Below, piece after piece: positions 32,175 through 43,560 of a stretch of DNA of 64,000 nt. Below the pieces are notes generated by a model. That model was not told the origin of the DNA. It saw only the letters and a list, made by a program, of their open reading frames with translations, and searched no databases. The number at the start of each line of letters is the position of its first letter. Positions within the stretch are counted from its first letter, which is position 1. The translations under genes and the position numbers were made by a program. The stretch is from NCBI RefSeq assembly GCF_028640845.1, contig NC_080542.1:132373080-132437079 (forward strand). The letters are read 5' to 3'. The DNA comes from Ahaetulla prasina (lineage: Eukaryota; Chordata; Lepidosauria; Squamata; Colubridae).

Positions 32175-33655
32175 TTATTCAAATTTCTATATCACCCTAT
32201 CTCCCGAAGGACTCAGGGCGGTTTACAGCCTTATAAAACATAAAGTATAAAATAAATACATGTTAAAACAACATTTAAAAAACTTATTCCATTAGGCCAA
32301 ATTTAAAACTATGGTTAAAAAATACGAAACCCCATTTAAAATTAATTTTAAAATTAAACCCTAGGCCAGCCCTGCACAAATAAATAGATATGTCTTAAGC
32401 TCGCGGTGGAAGGTTCGAAGGTCAGGAAGTTGACGTAATCCTGGGGGGAGCTCATTCCAGAGGGTGGGAGCCCCTACAGAGAAGGCCCTTCCCCTGGGTG
32501 TCGCCAGTCGGCACTACCTGGCGGACGGCACCCTAAGGAGTCCCTCCCTGTGAGAGCGTATGGGTCGGTGGGAGGTAGTCGGTGGCAGCAGGCGGTCCCG
32601 TAAATAACCCGGCCCTATGTAACCTTCCCCTGGAGTGGGGAGGGAATGGAAATTTTGCAGTAACCTTCCCCTGGAGTAGAGACGGAATGGAAATTTTACA
32701 GTAACCTTCCCTGGAGTGGGGAGGGCATGGAGATTTTACAGTAACCTTCCCCTGGAGTGGGGATGGAATGGAGATTTTGCAGTATCCTTCCCCTGGAGTG
32801 GGGAGGGAATGGAAATTTTACAGTAACCTTCCCTGGAGTGGGGAGGGCATGGAGATTTTACAGTAACCTTGGAATGGGGAGAGAACCCTGGAGTGGGGAG
32901 GGCATGGAGATTTTACAGTAACCTTCCCCTGGAGTAGAGAAGGAATGGAAATTTTACAGTAACCTTCCCTGGAGTGGGGAGGGCATGGAGATTTTACAGT
33001 AACCTTCCCCTGGAGTAGAGAAGGAATGGAAATTTTACAGTAACCTTCCCTGGAGTGGGGAGGGAATGGAAATTTTGCAGTATCCTTCCCCTGGAATGGG
33101 GAGGGAATGGAAATTTTACAGTAACCTTCCCTGGAGTGGGGAGGGCATGGAGATTTTACAGTAACCTTGGAATGGGGAGAGAACCCTGGAGTGGGGAGGG
33201 CATGGAGATTTTACAGTAACCTTCCCCTGGAGCAGAGAAGGAATGGAAATTTTACAGTAACCTTCCCTGGAGTGGGGAGGGAATGAAGATTTTGCAGTAA
33301 CCTTCCCCTGGAGTAGAGAAGGAATGGAAATTTTACAGTAACCTTCCCTGGAGTGGGGAGGGAATGGAAATTTTGCAGTATCCTTCCCCTGGAATGGGGA
33401 GGGAATGGAAATTTTACAGTAACCTTCCCTGGAGTGGGGAGGGCATGGAGATTTTACAGTAACCTTCCCCTGGAGTGAGATGGGAATGGATATTTTACAG
33501 TATCCTTCCCCTGGAGTGGGGTAGTAATGGAGATTTTACAGTATCCTTCCCCAGGAATGGGACGGGAATGGTGGGGAAGGAATGGAGATTTTACAGTATT
33601 CTTCCCCTGGAGTGGGGAGGGAATGGAGATTTGATAGTATATTTCTCCTGGAGTT
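31930..33655 (+). repeat. 41-bp minisatellite, ~29 units
   Basis: Unit of the form ggagtggggagggaatgg plus agattttgcagtaacctt plus cccct. Variants: gcagta/acagta, ggcatgg/ggaatgg, aatttt/gatttt, a one-base-shorter cct form, and a ggaatggggagagaaccc variant at 32871 and 33169. Interrupted by L2 at 32112-32622. Net array is about 1.2 kb. Confidence 0.93.
32112..32622 (-). mobile_element. L2 3' end inserted in the minisatellite
   Basis: (TTTA)n at 32113-32174 is the tail; then the complement of gggcggtatag-type hairpin, and codons for LWNELPPG.RQLPDLRTF..EL in reverse, up to ccggccctatg. The minisatellite resumes at once (taaccttcccc). Same subfamily as 28441-28957. Confidence 0.85.
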
Positions 33656-33659
33656 GGGT

Positions 33660-33898
33660 GCTAGCAGCCTAGCATTGGGGTTGTAGAATAGAAGGTTGTC
33701 AGTTCAAGATCCAGGCACCATGTAATGGGATGAACTGCCATTCTAGCCCCAGCAAGACTCTAGCAGTTCGAAATCATGCAAATGCAAGTAGATAAATAAA
33801 TATCACTTCAGTGGGAAAGTAACAGAATTCTGTGTGCTTTGGTATATAATCATGTTGGCTGAATGAACACAAAATGTCTTCTGGTTCCCTAAGCTAAG
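33660..33898 (+). mobile_element. Worn Sauria-type SINE
   Basis: Degenerate tRNA-like head (ggttgtcagttcaagatcc), body aaatgcaagtagataaataaatatcac and gctttggtatataatcatgttggc..tggttccctaagctaag. BovB-like tail lost. Lies between the minisatellite and LINE-A. Confidence 0.7.
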
Positions 33899-35172
33899 AA
33901 TCTTTCTAAAGATCTAAGTGCCAGAGCCCACTGTAACAACATTGCCAAAAAGGCACTAAGAGGAGTTAATCTAATCTTATGTAGCTTCTTCTCTGGTAAT
34001 ATTGTACTACTAATTAGAGCATACAAAACATTTGCTAGACCAATTCTTGAATACAGCTCATCTGTCTGGAACCCACACTCCATATCGGACATACTACTAG
34101 ATAAAGTAGAAAAATGTGGGTTAGACAGCACCACCACCAGATGGATCCGTAACTGGCTGACCAACCACACTCAACGTGTAGTCCTCAATGGAACTACATC
34201 CACATGGAGGGAAGTATGCAGTGGAGTATCCCAAGGCTCTGTTTTAGGCCCAGTACTCTTCAACATCTTCATCAATGACTTGGACGAGGGGATAGATGGG
34301 GAACTCATCAAATTTGCAGATGACACCAAGCTGGCAGGAATAGCCAACACTCCAGAAGATAGGTTTAAATTACAGAAAGATCTTGACAGACTTGAACATT
34401 GGGTGCTAACTAACAAAATGAAAATCAACAGTGAAAAAAGTAAGGTTCTACGTTTAGGCAAAAAAACCAAAATGCACCGGTACCGTATATGTGGTACCTT
34501 GCTCAATAGTAGTACCTGTGAGAGGGATCTTGGAATCCCAGTGGACAACCATTTAGATATGAGCCAGCAGTGTGCAGCTGCTGCTAAAAAAGCCAACACA
34601 GTACTGGGCTGCATAAACAGAGGGATAGAATCAAGATCACGTGAAGGGTTAGTGCCACTTTATAATGCCTTGGTAAGGCTACACTTGGAATACTGCATTC
34701 AGTTTTGGTCACCATGATGTAAAAAAGATGCTGAGACTCTAGAAAGAGTGCAGAGAAGAGCAACAAAGATGATTAGGGGACTGGAGGCTAAAACATATGA
34801 AGAACGATTGCAGGAACTGGGTATGTCTAGTTTAATGAAAAGAAGGACTAGGGAAGACTTGATAGCAGTGTTCCAATATCTCAGGGCTGCCACAGAGAAG
34901 TGGGAGTTGGGCTGTTCTCCAAAGCACCTGAGGGTAGAACAAGAAGCAATGGATGGAAACTGATCAAGGAAAGAAGCAACTTAGAACTAAGGAGAAATTT
35001 CCTGACAGTTAGAACAATTAATAAGTGGAACGACTTGCCTGCAGAAGTTGTGAATGCTCCAACACTGGAAATTTTTAAGAAAATGTTGGATAACCATCTG
35101 TCTGAGATGATGTAGGGTTTCCTGCCTGGGCAGGGGGTTGGACTAGAAGGCCTCCAAGGTCCCTTCCAACTC

Positions 35173-35206
<34 letters not shown>

Positions 35207-35765
35207 ATAAATCCAATTGAGAGAGACCAGAGATATTTTATGAGAAGAGTCCTCCACTCCTTTACCCGCAAAAAAATACCTTATGCCACCAGATTCCAAA
35301 TTTTGGGCTTAGACAACTTAGAACTATGCTGACTTCAGTCTGACCTAAGCATAGTACATAAAATTATCTATCACAATGTCCTACCTGTCAATGACTACTT
35401 CAGCTTCAACCACAACAATACATGAGCAAATAATAGATACAAACTCAAGGTAAACTGCTCCAAACTCAATTGCAGAAAATATGACTTCAGTAACAGAGTG
35501 GTCAATGCCTGGAATGCACTACCTGACTCTGTGGTTTCTTCCCCAAACTCCCCAAACTTTAAGCTTAAACCATCTACTGTTGACCCGCATTCCTAAGAGG
35601 TCCGTAAGGGGCATGCATAAGTGCACCTGCGTGCCTACCGTCCCTGTCCTAATATTCCTTTTTATTTACTCTTTTCATGTATCCAAATTATGTTTATACT
35701 TTTACCTGTTATCTTATATATGATTATATATATAATAATATATGATTATTAAATAAATAAATATA
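33899..35765 (+). pseudogene. LINE-A copy split by CR1
   Basis: 33899-34093 encodes DLSARAHCNNIAKKALRG-like and FARPILEYSSSVWNP; 35207-35600 continues with RDQRYFMRRVLHSF, YFSFNHNN and LPDSVVSSPN, then the signature aaggggcatgcataagtgcacc and an A/T-rich tail to (AAAT)n at 35747-35785. The CR1 at 34094-35206 lies between. Joining the halves would restore the family order; frameshifts remain. Confidence 0.8.
34094..35206 (+). pseudogene. CR1 LINE, RT palm to 3' end, with (GTT)n tail
   Basis: Starts in the RT at RWIRNWLTNHTQRV, then GVSQGSVLGPVLFNIFIND, ELIKFADDTKLAG (FADD catalytic motif; frame 34280-34717), [16 protein letters not shown], a shift to 34748-34963 and another to 34900-35115 ending HLSEMM. 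The 3' UTR gtagggtttcctgcctgg..ccttccaactctg leads to (GTT)n at 35174-35206. Endonuclease and RT 5' part are missing. Close to the copies at 17904 and 62931. Confidence 0.9.
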
Positions 35766-35785
35766 AATAAATAAATAAAATAAAG

Positions 35786-37369
35786 AGAGATGACCACTGC
35801 TCACTAGACCTGGACATGAATGAACAGGGAAACCTTTTACTTTTACCTACTCACAGCACAGTGAATGTGATTTACTTCTCTCATGTATATTTTCTTCATC
35901 TATCACATTAATAATGACAGTTTGATGACAATATTTCAGAAGACTCTTGCGTATGAGCCTACATTGGATCAGATCAGAATTATTTTCTATTACCAGCCAT
36001 CTCTTTCTTAACTTTATAGATCTCAGAGTTCCTTCTGTTGGATAGATTCAGCCTTCAGGGACAGCAGCCTGAAGAAGACACAGCTGAGATCACAGTTCTC
36101 TTACTCAGAAGATAACCTCCAGGAAACGTATGGTTCCTAAAACACTTTCCAAGGTTTTGTAGGACTGCAGCCTCATCAATGTGTCCCTTAAAACATATCT
36201 TGATTCAAAAGCCACATAGCATGTTAACAGTGTTTGTAGCAATAATATTATGAGCTTCTGTAGTTTCATTTCTATTTACTCACTGTGAAGTTCCTCTGAA
36301 GAGTAGGAAGATCAACAAGATATTGTCAGTATTCCATTCAGAGAAGGAACTGGATTATTGAATGATCTGGCTTTTCTTTGTTATGCACATACAAGTCCTC
36401 ATTAATGCTAATCATGCTCAAAGCTGTGCATTGAAGAATAAACCACAGAATGTTGTAATGTGATGCCATACGTGAGAAAAATACTAGAAGTTTTAATTAG
36501 CACTTTAAAAAACTTGTTGCCACAAGAACAACTGCATAAATCATGAATACTCTTACTGGGACAATGTAAACCAAAGTGTTCAGTTTATTTTATTTTTAAT
36601 TGCGCCACTTGGATAACTGAGTAATTTGTCTTAGGCCTTCTGGGATGCAGATGGAAAGAGTCAGATTGGTACTAAGGGTTCCAAACCTTGGTGGCTGAAT
36701 TATCACATATGTTTCAGCTTTGAAAATGTTGGCCAGCTCTGAAGCGAAAGCATGATGAACTTACCAACTCCCCATATGTTAGAAAGGGTTTAATATCAAG
36801 ACATCAATAACAGCTGAGGATAAGGGAAGTTGAAATTCTGATGCATATTTCTGGAGATAAAGGAAAGTTGGCACATAGCATAAGTTTTGGAAGGGCAAAC
36901 ATTTGAAAAAATCAAAAGTTGGTGCCCATTTATTTATATGAGAGCACATTGAAGACTTAGGGCATTTCTAAACATCTGGAGGCAAGGGATGTAAAGCTGT
37001 CTTGAGATTCTTTCCATTTTGTGGAATGGTAAATCATGAAGGTTTCACCCTCACTCTTAGCTCTTTGCTAGGGTACAACTGAGCTTTTAATTCCCTAAAA
37101 GAAAATCCATTATAATACATGTCATAACAAGAAAACTGATGCTCTGCAGCACTTTGGAAAGTGCCATTTTTCACCACTGGCAATTGCTATTTTTACGCTT
37201 AAACAGTTCTCTTTATCCTTCTCCAGTGTGCAATGCTGACAAATTTGGGGATATATTCCCCCCCCTTCTTTTAATAATCCAGGATGCAGTAGCAATGCCA
37301 TTGTCTGCCATTTAGTTTAAAAAAAATCAAAAATCTGATCTCAATTTGGATTATAGATGAAGTCTATGG
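35786..37369. other. Intergenic, nothing recognised
   Basis: Unique sequence; no repeat or coding signature. One of the longest repeat-free stretches in the first 40 kb. Confidence 0.5.
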
Positions 37370-37590
37370 GATTCTCACTCATCCAGGTCATGGTAGTGCT
37401 TTTTTCAAGAGGCAGCTGGACTTTCTGGTTTTTCTTTGAAGACATTTTATTTCTCATCTGAGCAACTTCTTCAACTCAATTATCCAAGTGGCACAAGGTA
37501 GAGCTGAAGAAGCTTCTCAGATGAGAAGCAAAACGTCTTCAAAGAAAAAACTGAAAGTCCAGTTGCCTCTTGAAAAAAGCACCTTTGGAA
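37370..37590. mobile_element. Hammerhead-bearing repeat (family H2), inverted pair
   Basis: Left arm (37375-37480) is the reverse complement of the right arm (37500-37590): both carry tttcttca/gaagacattttgcttctcatctgagaagcttcttc-like sequence and the ggcaactggactttc block. The halves face head to head. The right arm contains a hammerhead-like core (37504-37534). Direct relatives at 45530-46178; inverted relatives at 48262-49918 and 51715-52790. Confidence 0.7.
37504..37541 (+). ncRNA. Hammerhead-like fold, H2 family, mutated core
   Basis: CTGAAGA (37504-37510), stem II GCTTCT (37512-37517) perfectly complementary to AGAAGC (37524-37529), then AAAACGTC where GAAACGTC is expected. The core G is changed to A, which should kill activity. 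Stem II is the best preserved of the H2 copies. Confidence 0.4.
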
Positions 37591-37689
37591 CATTACAGAT
37601 GAAGGATTCATCATTTCCAGACCTTCCTGCTTCAGCCAGTTGACTCTTACCTGTAAAACAGAATATTTGTAGCTCAGGGTTAATTTGTG

Positions 37690-37830
37690 GGGTACTTGGT
37701 GTTCTCTGAGCTTAGAGGTTTTCTTGCAGATGTTTCATTAGGCATCAGTATCACTAGCACTGATGATGTTACTTAGTTTGGTAATAAAACATCTGCAAGA
37801 AAATCACTAAACTAAGAAAATATCCCACAG
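37690..37830. mobile_element. Inverted-repeat element (family H3) with hammerhead-like core
   Basis: agaggttttcttgcagatgtttcatta (37706-37739 region) is the near complement of taataaaacatctgcaagaaaatcactaaa (37781-37812). Between them lies the hammerhead-like segment at 37760. A tail trace of the same family (ccaagctcagagagcac) is at 51208-51224. Confidence 0.6.
37760..37794 (+). ncRNA. Hammerhead-like fold, H3 family
   Basis: Canonical CTGATGA core (37760-37766), one extra T, stem II GTTAC (37768-37772) with GTAAT (37781-37785; one G-U pair), then AAAAC where GAAAC is expected. The core G12 position is mutated in this copy. Confidence 0.4.
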
Positions 37831-37837
37831 TTAATTG

Positions 37838-37860
37838 CCTTTTATATTCCTTTTATATTC
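37838..37860. repeat. 11-bp tandem dimer before the PLE
   Basis: ccttttatatt occurs twice in a row immediately before the PLE start. Confidence 0.7.
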
Positions 37861-38063
37861 GGGAGAAAACCCAAACAACCAAAGACCTACATACAAACAC
37901 CTGTGAAAACCTCAGAAAACAAATATCGCACCTCTACGGGGAGGAAATCCACCATCTGACCAGGACCTATGAAAAACTAGAAGTCCAAAGACCTTCCATT
38001 TTATGTGACCTCGCATTCCTACGAAACTGCCGAGATCAAAATTTAATCCCCACATGCTTCCAA

Positions 38064-38273
38064 TTGAAATTCCACTCCAACTCTGCAGCCACCAAACACA
38101 TCCTAAAAAGAACAGAATTGGCCTTAATTAGAAATGAACTTCACACAAAAAGATTCCTCCTAAATCAAATCAACAAAGATCTCCTCACACTTCAACTGAA
38201 ACTCAGCAACAAGATCCACCCCGCACTTTGGGACAAATCCAAACAACTTGCCGTCTGGAGAGCCGAAACATAG
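38064..38273 (+). pseudogene. PLE N-terminal ORF piece
   Basis: Frame encoding a basic, Leu/Asn-rich segment (ILKRTELALIRNELHTKRF) upstream of the RT. A TAG follows WRAET; the same frame reopens at once and continues through 38774 as the first copy of the duplicated region. The true start is probably further upstream. Confidence 0.6.
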
Positions 38274-38311
38274 ACCACCCTCAAGACAGAGACACACACC
38301 AACAAACTCCG

Positions 38312-39131
38312 AAGACTACAAGAACGCCAGAAACAAACCCCTCCCCCCTCACAGCCACACATGAAACAAACAGTGCATAACATCTCAGATAGGATCCTCA
38401 CCAAAGCCGAAACCGATGTCCTTTCCAAAGGATTCAACTTTGCAGTCACTCCCAAACACATCCCCACTGAAACCGTTATATGCAGAGTTGAAACCAGCCT
38501 GACCAAAATCAACCCTGATGACGCTAACAGAATCAGACTCGAAATCACCAACATCCTCTGCACCAGCAAGCCACCCAAAAGCAATTTACCCAAAGAGGAA
38601 CAGACAGCACTACTTAACCTGAAAGAAGACACCAGCATAATAATCCTACCAGCAGACAAGGGCAATGCCACAGCGGTTATGAACACATCTGACTACCAAA
38701 CCAAATTAACCAACCTACTCCAAGACTACAAGAACGCCAGAAACAAACCCCTCCCCCCTCACAGCCACACATGAAACAAACAGTGCATAACATCTCAGAT
38801 AGGATCCTCACCAAAGCCGAAACCGATGTCCTTTCCAAAGGATTAAACTTTGCAGTCACTCCCAAACACATCCCCACTGAAACCATTATATGCAGAATTG
38901 AAACCAGCCTGACCAAAATTAACCCTGATGATGCTAACAGAATCAGACTCGAAATCACCAACATCCTCTGCACCAGCAAGCCACCCAAAAGCAATTTACC
39001 CAAAGAGGAACAGACAGCACTATTTAACCTGAAAGAAGACACCAGCGTAATAATCCTACCAGCGGACAAGGGCAATGCCACAGCGGTTATGAACACATCT
39101 GACTACCAAACCAAATTAACCAACCTACTCC
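38312..39131 (+). repeat. 410-bp internal tandem duplication in the PLE
   Basis: Copies 38312-38721 and 38722-39131, joined at aagact (gaagactaca at the left edge, ccaagactct at the right edge). Copies differ at roughly 8-10 sites, so the duplication is not recent. 410 is not a multiple of three, so it shifts the frame and destroys the ORF. Confidence 0.93.
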
Positions 39132-39574
39132 AAGACTCTGCATACAAACCCCTAAACACAGACCCCACCACCTACCTAGAAAAAACCACTAGATCCAAAA
39201 TAAAAGCCTCCCCCATCAGCGAAGAAATCCAACAAAGAATCATTCCCAGAGAGAAATCATCCAGATGCCGTAAGCTCTATGGTCTCCCCAAGATACACAA
39301 AGAAGGAACCCCACTTAGATCCATAGTCAGCTCCATAGGCTCACCTTTACAAAACCTAGCCAAATTTCTCGCCAAACAACTACAGCCCTATGCAGAATCC
39401 ATCACCTCACATGTAAAAAACTCATTCCAGTTCATAGAGATCATAAAGAAACAAAACTTACAGCCCAATGACCTACTTGTGAGCTTTGATGTCATATCCC
39501 TCTTCACCCAAGTGCCAATCAAAGAAGCCTTGACAGCTATCCAAAACAAATATAACCCCCCAAGCACATCCTAG
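38771..39574 (+). pseudogene. PLE reverse transcriptase, N-terminal and palm part
   Basis: Open frame of 267 codons. Recognisable PLE motifs: ILPADKGNATAVM (residues ~97-109), KLYGLPKIHKEGTP (~165-178; the PLE hallmark), RSIVSSIGSP, and LLVSFDVISLFTQVP with the first catalytic Asp. It ends in a stop (NPPSTS*) after a frameshift; the protein continues in another frame from about 39566. In intact PLEs this is one ORF with the next segment. Confidence 0.85.
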
Positions 39575-39651
39575 ATCTGACCAACCACTGCCTATCCAAC
39601 ACATACTTCATCTATAATGGACAAAAATACAAACAAGTAGAAGGAGCACCC

Positions 39652-40878
39652 ATGGGATCACCCCTCTCACCTGTCATTGCAAACCTCTACATAGAACACT
39701 TTGAAACCCAAGCTCTAGAAAAATCTGATCACAAACCCAAACTCTGGCTCAGATACGTAGACGACACCTTCATAATCTGGTCACATGGGAAAGAAAAACT
39801 TGACAACTTCCTCACATACCTCAATAGCCTACACCCCAAAATACAGTTCACCATGGAAACAGAAGCTAACAACCAACTTCCCTTCCTGGATGTCTTAGTC
39901 TACAGGAAACCCAATGGCTCCCTAGGACACACCATCTACCAGAAGAAAACACACACAAACCACTATCTGCATGCACTCTCACACCACCACCCAGCACAGA
40001 TCAACTCCGTAGCCAAGACACTCATCTCCAGAACAAAACGCTTAGCTGACGAACAACACCTAAAAACTGAACTATACACTCTCACTAACGTACTAACATC
40101 AAATGGATTCCAAAGAAATAAGATTACCAATCTAATCCAAAAAGAAACCCCTACTAAAATCCAAGACAGAGAACAAGAAAACGGCACAGCCCTCCTCCCA
40201 TATATAAAAGGCACCACAGACAGAATCAGCAAGATCCTCCACAAACACAACATCAAGACAGCATTCTGCACAAACCGAAAAATATCCACCATCCTAAGAA
40301 ACCCCAAAGACAAAATTGAGTTAGAAAATCAAGGAGTATATGAAATCCCATGCACCGCCTGCCCCACCACATACATTGGACAAACCAACAGAAGAATAAG
40401 TGCACGCACTGAAGAACACAAGAACTCAGTCAAAAAAGAGGAACCAACTTCTTCCCTGGTCCAACACCTTAAAGCCACAGGACATGATATTGACTTTAAA
40501 AAGACCAGAACTATCGCCAAAACTGAACACTTTAACAACAGAATAATCAGAGAAGCCATTGAGATAGAAAAACGCCCACACAGCATGAACAAACGAGATG
40601 ATACCTCCCGCCTACCAGCCATTTGGAAACCCGCCCTTATTGACAAACGAGTTCCTAACACGAGGAATGACACCAGACCCACACTCACGAGGTCCACACA
40701 GGATGTCACCACCACACATCCACCCAGAAAGCAGACCCAAACCCACACTGATCATGAAGCACGACCAAGGACCAGAAGCCAGACTGCAGCTGCAACATTA
40801 GCCATTTCAAACCCCTCCAATCCATACATGCAGCAGACTGACACCCACTATGAAGATGTAGCACGACCACAAAGCTGA
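39652..40878 (+). pseudogene. PLE RT palm/thumb plus GIY-YIG endonuclease
   Basis: 408 codons. RT block GAPMGSPLSPVIANLYIE spans the start, YVDD catalytic site at residues 35-38, LPFLDVLV near 76-83. The GIY-YIG nuclease follows: GVY at 228-230, C234 and C237 (the CXXC of PLE endonucleases), YIG at 241-243, Arg252 and H256, and Glu in IIREAIEIEK further on. Then a Thr/Pro/Gln tail with ARPRTRSQTAA. The stop at 40876 follows a small deletion relative to the copy at 9528-9904, where the tail reads on. It cut target DNA and reverse-transcribed RNA in the intact element. Confidence 0.88.
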
Positions 40879-41224
40879 GCAACAGCTGTGCAGCTCACCA
40901 GCTCAAATCCCCCTGCAACACAGACTAAACTGAGCACAACCAAGCCCCCACCCAAACAGGACACACCCCCAGCCAATCAGAGCACAGAAAACCCCCCATC
41001 CAATCAGAGCACAGCCAAGCTCCCACCCAATCAGTTCAAACCCCCACTAGCAGTTAAAAGGAAGAAACAGGTGCGATCACACATTGCTCCCAGAAGCACG
41101 AAGCTGAAGCCTGAAGATGACGAATGAGACTTAAATCGAAGCGTCGACAAGACACTTCAATTTCTGGCGGAGAAAACCGAATAACCAAAGATCTACATAC
41201 AAACACCATGAAAACCTCAGAAAA

Positions 41225-41228
41225 TATA

Positions 41229-41297
<69 letters not shown>

Positions 41298-41316
41298 GTA
41301 TATGTATATGTATATG

Positions 41317-41370
<54 letters not shown>
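41225..41370. repeat. (TA)n(TG)n array after the PLE
   Basis: Alternating AT run with scattered TG, then ~20 TG units. It is the left edge of the 1275-bp tandem unit; its counterpart is at 42497-42645. Confidence 0.95.
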
Positions 41371-41373
<3 letters not shown>

Positions 41374-41399
41374 CAATGTATTTATATATCAATATATTT

Positions 41400-42054
41400 C
41401 CTAATGAAAGAAATATCCACTATGCTTCCAAAAAGAAATGGAAGGAAGGGAGCAAATTAAACATTAATACTTTCCACATGAAATTAAATATTCATGAGGC
41501 TTTAAAACTGAGAGGTCATGTCAGTCTAAAAAAAAAGGAAACCAAGCTTTTATTTTACTCTTGACATTTAAATTGTAAGGTTGGTCTACCTACTTCTTTT
41601 GAGTTGTCTCTGGATCTGCTAATTATCATGCTGTAGATTTCTTTCTATCTTTCAACACCTGTCTCCTGTATTAAGTTTGGGAGCTGAGATTAACTTCCCA
41701 GAATGTCCTTTTATAATTTAAGAATTAAGTTATTTTAAGAAAAAGTGTTGTTCTGGGTTTATTAGGTTCTTCAATTATATTTATAAAAGTTGGAGATCAG
41801 TTTTCCAAGGGTGATGTTGTAAAAAGCTTGAGGGTAGTCTGACTCACATGCTTTGCACATACCTAGTTATGACCCCTTTAGCGTTCTGGTTATAATATGT
41901 GTTAATACAATCTTGAGAAAAATATGGTAGATGATGAAAATTGAATATGAAAATTGACATTTTATGAACAATTTTAGGTTTATGAGCTTGGAACACAGCA
42001 AAGTGGATTGTTTTAATGGAAAGAAATGTACTTTCCTGCTGGAAAGGAATAGAT
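41400..42054. other. Unassigned sequence in tandem unit 1
   Basis: Unique-looking, AT-rich; duplicated at 42675-43329. No coding or repeat signature. Confidence 0.5.
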
Positions 42055-42285
42055 AGCAATATCAATAGCACTTAGACTTATATACCACTTCACAGTGCTT
42101 TACAACCCTCTCAAAGCAGAATCAGCATATTGCTCCCAACAATCTGGGTTCTCATTTTACTGACCTCAGAAGGATAGAAGGATGAGTCAATCTTGAGCCT
42201 GGATTTGAACTGCCAAGTTGCAGGCAGCCAGCAGAAGTAGCCTGCAGTACTGCACTCCAACCACTGTGCCACCGCGGCTCATTTA
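42055..42285 (-). mobile_element. tRNA-derived SINE (second family), unit 1
   Basis: Minus strand: gagccgcggtggcacagtgg head (A box), ggcagttcaaatcc B box, gactcatccttctatccttct body, and tail gtaaagcactgtgaagtgg..aagtgctattgatatt. Best head of this family in the window. Confidence 0.88.
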
Positions 42286-42496
42286 AGATATGTTTTTTAA
42301 ATCAATTGTTGAAGTATATTCATGATCTAAAACTAAGATGATATGGATTGCATCATGCCAATCAGAATATGGCTGTATCTAATTTGTGTACCATACATTT
42401 CTTATTATCATAGGGTTGGAAGAGATTTTGGAAGTCTTCTAGTTCTTATATCATCATAGACAAATAGTTGTCCAATCTTATCTGGAAAACCTCAGA

Positions 42497-42505
42497 ATAT
42501 ATATG

Positions 42506-42592
<87 letters not shown>

Positions 42593-42593
42593 G

Positions 42594-42645
<52 letters not shown>
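42497..42645. repeat. (TA)n(TG)n array, unit 2
   Basis: Longer uninterrupted TA part and a similar TG part compared with unit 1, although the overall unit length is the same. Confidence 0.95.
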
Positions 42646-42648
<3 letters not shown>

Positions 42649-43329
42649 CAATGTATTTATATATCAATATATTTCCTAATGAAAGAAATATCCACTATGC
42701 TTCCAAAAAGAAATGGAAGGAAGGGAGCAAATTAAACATTAATACTTTCCACATGAAATTAAATATTCATGAGGCTTTAAAACTGAGAGGTCATGTCAGT
42801 CTAAAAAAAAAGGAAACCAAGCTTTTATTTTACTCTTGACATTTAAATTGTAAGGTTGGTCTACCTACTTCTTTTGAGTTGTCTCTGGATCTGCTAATTA
42901 TCATGCTGTAGATTTCTTTCTATCTTTTCACACCTGTCTCCTGTATTAAGTTTGGGAGCTGAGATTAACTTCCCAGAATGTCCTTTTATAATTTAAGAAT
43001 TAAGTTATTTTAAGAAAAAGTGTTGTTCTGGGTTTATTAGGTTCTTCAATTATATTTATAAAAGTTGGAGATCAGTTTTCCAAGGGTGATGTTGTAAAAA
43101 GCTTGAGGGTAGTCTGACTCACATGCTTTGCACATACCTAGTTATGACCCCTTTAGCGTTCTGGTTATAATATGTGTTAATACAATCTTGAGAAAAATAT
43201 GGTAGATGATGAAAATTGAATATGAAAATTGACATTTTATGAACAATTTTAGGTTTATGAGCTTGGAACACAGCAAAGTGGATTGTTTTAATGGAAAGAA
43301 ATGTACTTTCCTGCTGGAAAGGAATAGAT

Positions 43330-43560
43330 AGCAATATCAATAGCACTTAGACTTATATACCACTTCACAGTGCTTTACAACCCTCTCAAAGCAGAATCAG
43401 CATATTGCTCCCAACAATCTGGGTTCTCATTTTACTGACCTCAGAAGGATAGAAGGATGAGTCAATCTTGAGCCTGGATTTGAACTGCCAAGTTGCAGGC
43501 AGCCAGCAGAAGTAGCCTGCAGTACTGCACTCCAACCACTGTGCCACCGCGGCTCATTTA
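43330..43560 (-). mobile_element. tRNA-derived SINE (second family), unit 2
   Basis: Same SINE as at 42055, offset by exactly 1275; a product of the tandem duplication. Confidence 0.88.

Larger units (their letters stand above)
31789..33655 (+). mobile_element. hAT element whose interior became a minisatellite
   Basis: Starts cagaggtgggtatcagcagg after gtgtggag, matching the start of 49179-49452 through 'ctgactggccccgcccccatct' to about 31929. Then the ~41-bp segment seen twice in other copies is amplified. The 3' TIR is not found before the SINE at 33660, so the end is lost. Confidence 0.8.
37861..41223 (+). pseudogene. Penelope-like element, nearly full length
   Basis: A 3.36-kb PLE. Both ends carry the same ~55-bp block (gagaaaacc.aa.aaccaaag, ctacatacaaacacc, gaaaacctcagaaaa): 37861-37920 and 41169-41223, i.e. 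PLE pseudo-LTR-like terminal repeats. In order: N-terminal region (from about 37900, ORF piece 38064-38273), a duplicated segment, RT fingers/palm (38771-39574), RT palm-thumb plus GIY-YIG endonuclease (39652-40878), a repetitive Pro/Gln-rich C-terminal tail (to 41127), and a 3' region with a degenerate hammerhead. Broken by a stop after 38273, the 410-bp duplication, a frameshift near 39565 and a stop at 40876. PLEs retrotranspose with a telomerase-related RT. Confidence 0.92.

Noticed and set aside
32006..33672. Trp/Gly-rich repeat frames
   Set aside because: Translations of the 41-bp minisatellite and the TTTA tail; they do not persist across unit variants.
42446..42839. TA/TG-array frames with His/Thr or Tyr/Ile repeats
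   Set aside because: Dinucleotide repeat translations, open on both strands.
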